Under the pieces are notes generated by a model. The model was not told the origin of the DNA. It saw nothing but the letters and a program-made list of their open reading frames with translations, and made no database searches. This document shows positions 60,760 through 64,000 of a stretch of 64,000 nucleotides of DNA, piece after piece. Each line of letters begins with the position of its first letter. Position 1 is the stretch's first letter. Source of the DNA: Tanypteryx hageni (taxonomy: Eukaryota; Arthropoda; Insecta; Odonata; Petaluridae). Made by a program: the position numbers and the translations under genes. The stretch is from NCBI GenBank assembly GCA_028673005.1, contig CM054113.1, positions 40,242,117 to 40,306,116 on the forward strand, written 5' to 3'.

Positions 60760-61819
60760 CGTGAATGACACATTCGTCATTTGGCCCCATGGGACAAATA
60801 AACTTCATGAGTTCCACCGTCAACTCAACCAAGTCCACCCGGCCATCCAGTTCACCATGGAAGTCGAAGAGAACGGCACCCTACCATTTCTCGACGTCAT
60901 GGTGAAGAAGAGACCTGACGGAAGCCTTGGACACAGCGTATTTCGGAAAAAACGCATACTGACCGTTACCTGCATGCTGCCTCTCATCACCATCCTCAGC
61001 AGAAGGCATCAAAAATCAAGACCCTGATGCACCGAAAAAAGACGGTCTCCGATCCCGAGTCGCTAAAAGACGAAGAAGAGCATATAAGAAGGGCACTTAT
61101 GAATAATGGCTACAGTCACCCCTTCATCCGGCGGAACATAAAACCGAAGCAAAAACCTTCGGTGGAACGACCAAAGCCCACAGCCTACGCAAAAATTCCC
61201 TTCATCGCCGGGACATCAGAACGCATAGACAGGGTTCTACAAAAAGAAAATATCGTCGTCCGTTCAAACACGCTAAGAAAAATAAAAGAAGAACTTCCGT
61301 CTGCGAAAGATGCACTCGGCCCGCTAACATCTGAAGGAGTCAACAGGATTCCATGCAGCTGCGGACACGTATATGTAGGACAAACGGGACGATCCATTCG
61401 CTGGCGCTTAGGCGAACATAATCGGGCCATGATGAACAAGAATTTGACGGAGTCGGCCATAGCGGAGCACTTCACCTGCGGCCCGGTACATAAAAACAGG
61501 CTCGGGGAAACGAAATTGCTCGCGAAAGAAGATCGATATTTTCTGAGGTTAATTCGCGAAGCTATGACTCTTCCAACGGAAACGTGAAAGGGAAGAAAAT
61601 ACGTTGGAGCAACCACCAAAGAGAAAAGGATAGCAACTCGAATGATCCAATCAGCGATGGACAACGGTTAAACTAGGAAGGCCGAGTGGATATAAAAGCA
61701 GATCCCTACAATCTGATCTCACTTCGTCTCCTCAAGATGCAGACTGCAATGTCTGCGAAACGTCTAGAGCCAGAAATGCCGCCAACGCAGGGAAACCCGA
61801 AAACCTCCACCAGCATTCA
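60760..61819 (+). pseudogene. PLE-B right part in S3: end of reverse transcriptase, GIY-YIG domain
   Basis: Counterpart of 32702-33829. The frame 61027-61587 covers the linker and GVN...VYVGQTGRS but ends in the short tail MTLPTET because of the 68-bp deletion shared with S1. The GIY tyrosine is Asn. Confidence 0.87.
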
Positions 61820-61829
61820 TAAGTATTCT
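61815..61829. repeat. Right target-site duplication of spacer composite S3
   Basis: ATTCATAAGTATTCT, matching 53783-53797. Confidence 0.75.
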
Positions 61830-61850
61830 GTTGGTAAACAGAAAGAAAAT

Positions 61851-61856
61851 AATAAA
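61851..61856 (+). promoter_or_regulatory. Candidate displaced poly(A) signal AATAAA for the U2 carrier
   Basis: Counterpart of 33861-33866, about 8.1 kb beyond the U2 carrier stop codon. Confidence 0.4.
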
Positions 61857-64000
61857 TCTATAATTTCTTCATACAAGAAAAAGGCTTTAGCCTGTTAATT
61901 ATGACTGAAGCAATTTCGAGTGTTTTAGCAATTTTGGTCATCTTTGCTGACAACATAATTATTTTGTGTGGATGTGATTTTGATAGGCTCTTTAGTGAAA
62001 AACATCGTCTTTATTTCAAAATCTTCTGTATAATACCTGTCTATTTATTTTTTATATACTATATAGTTTTTTTTGTATTATCTAAGAGCTCAGGCTGATT
62101 TTTTACAGTTTGAAAGTATTACGCAAATTATCTGATGGCTGAATCTTGAATGTTGTGCCAAGCAATAGTCGACATTGTTATAACTTTCTAATAAAAAACA
62201 TTCACCTTCTACATGCATCTACTTATGAGTAGGTTGTGTTGAAAGATTTCAGCATATTCTGATGCATTAACTAGTGCATTTATTTATTTTTATTAATTAA
62301 TATCTCCGCATATATAAATTATCCCTTCATGAATAACCAAAAGTGGGTAAATGATACCAGCAAAGTGGTTAATGAACTCCCAAAAGCTGTGATGTCAAGC
62401 AACAGTTACATTTATTTGAGCCTTCTGGCAGTATAGGATGGTCGAGGGTATTTAATAACACACATAATTTTCATTATTGTGGAATTCTAAAAAAAGAACA
62501 GATAGAACACTTAGCATTGATTGTTGTGTGTTCCTTGACTAAGTGTAATTTTAGTTAAGAATTATAATGTACTCCACTATATTCCATATACTGTCAATGC
62601 TTAAGCATCTAAATATCTTTTGTGCATTTCACAAAATTAAATTTTAACCTTAATAAAACAGAAACGTCAACCCGAAGAAGGATTTTCACATAGATTAAAC
62701 AAGTTACAAGCTGTTATACACAAAAGATAAAATCTTGTTTAATGGCATGTCTTAATTGTACAATATTATACATCAATGCCTTTTAAGGTTGCATTTAAAT
62801 CTACTTTCAAGTCATTCCAACAAGCTCTTTTACAATAAGCATTACATTGTTAATTGCCTGCATATAACTGTTGTGAATCAATGACCAATGTACCATCAAT
62901 ATTTTTATCTTGTAACTTCTGGCTGAAACTGAGTACCCAATACAGTTTCCAGTGTTTACAATATTACACTAATAAATTTGTGTTTTAATTTTGAGACTTT
63001 GTATTTGTTCAAATGTGGTGTTAAATTTCCTACCTTGTTATCCTCTCTTTGACAACGACAAAATGTTGCCCCTTGAAATGCTCAAGCCTTTATACCACAT
63101 CAAGGTACAAAGGACAACCAAGTACATCAGATGGTGATAATTTTCATGTGTAGAATATGGGTTGTGTAGTATTTGTTTTAATAATTGAGAATCGTGAAAA
63201 AAAATAATGTCGTGTTGAAGCGGAAATTTTAAAGTTATTTTGAACTTGGTGCACATACCCAAATAAAAATCTCCATCAATATGTTGATGCGGCCGTTATA
63301 ATTATTTAAAATTTAAACAAATAGAAATACATTATTTCTCTACTAGATAGGGTACAACTTTAAAATTTGGCAAAAATGTGTGGTTTTAGTATCCTACTGT
63401 GAAAAAAGTATAATATTCTTGAAATTGCAAAATTTAGGGATTGGTTTACTACATTATAGTTACACAAGGAAAGAATGAAAATCGGTTAAGAGGTGAAATC
63501 TTTAGAATTAAAAATATATTTCCAATGACGAAATGTGTCTCTAAAAAATGAATGTTTTTTCAAGGTGAGTATGCAAGCACCTTTTACTATTTTACTCGGG
63601 CGACTTTAACATTGGGAGCCAGACACGCTGACCACCCCTCAGCCGAGGACGGCTGAAGTGGGGCCGTTAAGAATGACAAATCAAACAAAAAGACAGATGG
63701 GAAACAGGTATGGTGGAGAGAGGAGGAGGAAAATAGGAAATATCTCGCCATAAAGTCACCAAAAGGAATTCTTTCAATGGTGTTTTCGGAATGGATTGGA
63801 GAATTCTTGTAAATACAAACTCGCTAGTGAGGAAAAAATGAATAAATTTTGATTGTTCCAGAAAAAAATCTATTGCCTTTGGCATAAAAAGTCGTTAACA
63901 TATGGAAAAAGTACTGTTTTGAGCGTTTTCCAAGAGATGTTTCGTGAAGTAGCAAATGGGTGACAGAAATTCAAAATATAATTCGTGTTCACTTATCCTC
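61857..64000. other. U3 non-coding flank, AT-rich, to window end
   Basis: Counterpart of 5788-7930; no gene was recognised. It contains the SINE-like fragment below. Confidence 0.6.
63596..63668 (-). mobile_element. tRNA-related SINE head fragment, U3
   Basis: Counterpart of 7530-7602 and 35608-35680. Confidence 0.45.

Larger units (their letters stand above)
61815..64000 (+). repeat. Tandem array unit 3, truncated by the window edge
   Basis: The sequence after the third spacer matches the start of U1 (5746-7930) and U2 (33825-36010) throughout. The array therefore has at least a third host unit running off the right edge. Whether U3 also carries carrier exons cannot be seen here. Confidence 0.9.

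Overview
This window is nuclear DNA from a eukaryote, most likely an arthropod and probably an insect. The supporting signs are an AT-rich background, split genes with GT-AG introns, and the mix of mobile elements: Penelope-like elements (PLE) with a GIY-YIG domain, a Jockey-type LINE, hAT-like elements and a piggyBac-like MITE. I see no operons, CRISPR arrays or prokaryotic genes. The species cannot be told from the sequence alone.

The dominant structure is a head-to-tail tandem array with a period of about 28 kb. Each unit has about 20 kb of host sequence (called U) and about 8 kb of nested mobile elements (called the spacer, S). The order is S1 (partial, 1-5760), U1 (5761-25704), S2 (25705-33839), U2 (33840-53782), S3 (53783-61829), U3 (partial, 61830-64000). 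U1 and U2 are near-identical with scattered substitutions and small indels.

The only recognisable host gene is a mitochondrial carrier of the SCaMC / SLC25A24-like type (calcium-dependent ATP-Mg/phosphate carrier). It is present twice: exons at 19201-25667 in U1 and 47278-53745 in U2, each with five carrier-domain exons and an intact reading frame of 304 residues. No EF-hand exons are visible in either unit. An in-frame ATG just before the first exon in both copies could give a short carrier without EF-hands. The copies differ at 11 coding bases by eye, 9 of them changing amino acids, nearly all in exons 1 and 5.

Each spacer begins after the stop codon of the carrier gene, inside what looks like its 3' UTR. 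The order is: a short inverted PLE piece; a 3' PLE fragment (PLE-A); an internally deleted Jockey-type LINE inserted in PLE-A with a 9-bp target duplication; a second, longer PLE (PLE-B) carrying an internal 0.74-kb tandem duplication; a hAT-like element inserted exactly in the YVDD codons of the PLE-B reverse transcriptase; then the GIY-YIG end of PLE-B. A matching 10-15 bp target duplication flanks the whole composite, so the elements were in place before the unit was amplified. All element genes are broken. S1 has lost 2.15 kb that S2 and S3 keep, whereas S1 and S3 share a 68-bp deletion absent from S2, so the repeats have exchanged sequence.

Within U, outside the carrier exons, I see an older reverse transcriptase remnant of a second PLE lineage, an inverted pair of hAT-like elements, tRNA-related SINE heads, several MITE-like inverted repeats, a polypyrimidine tract and local direct repeats, but no other gene.
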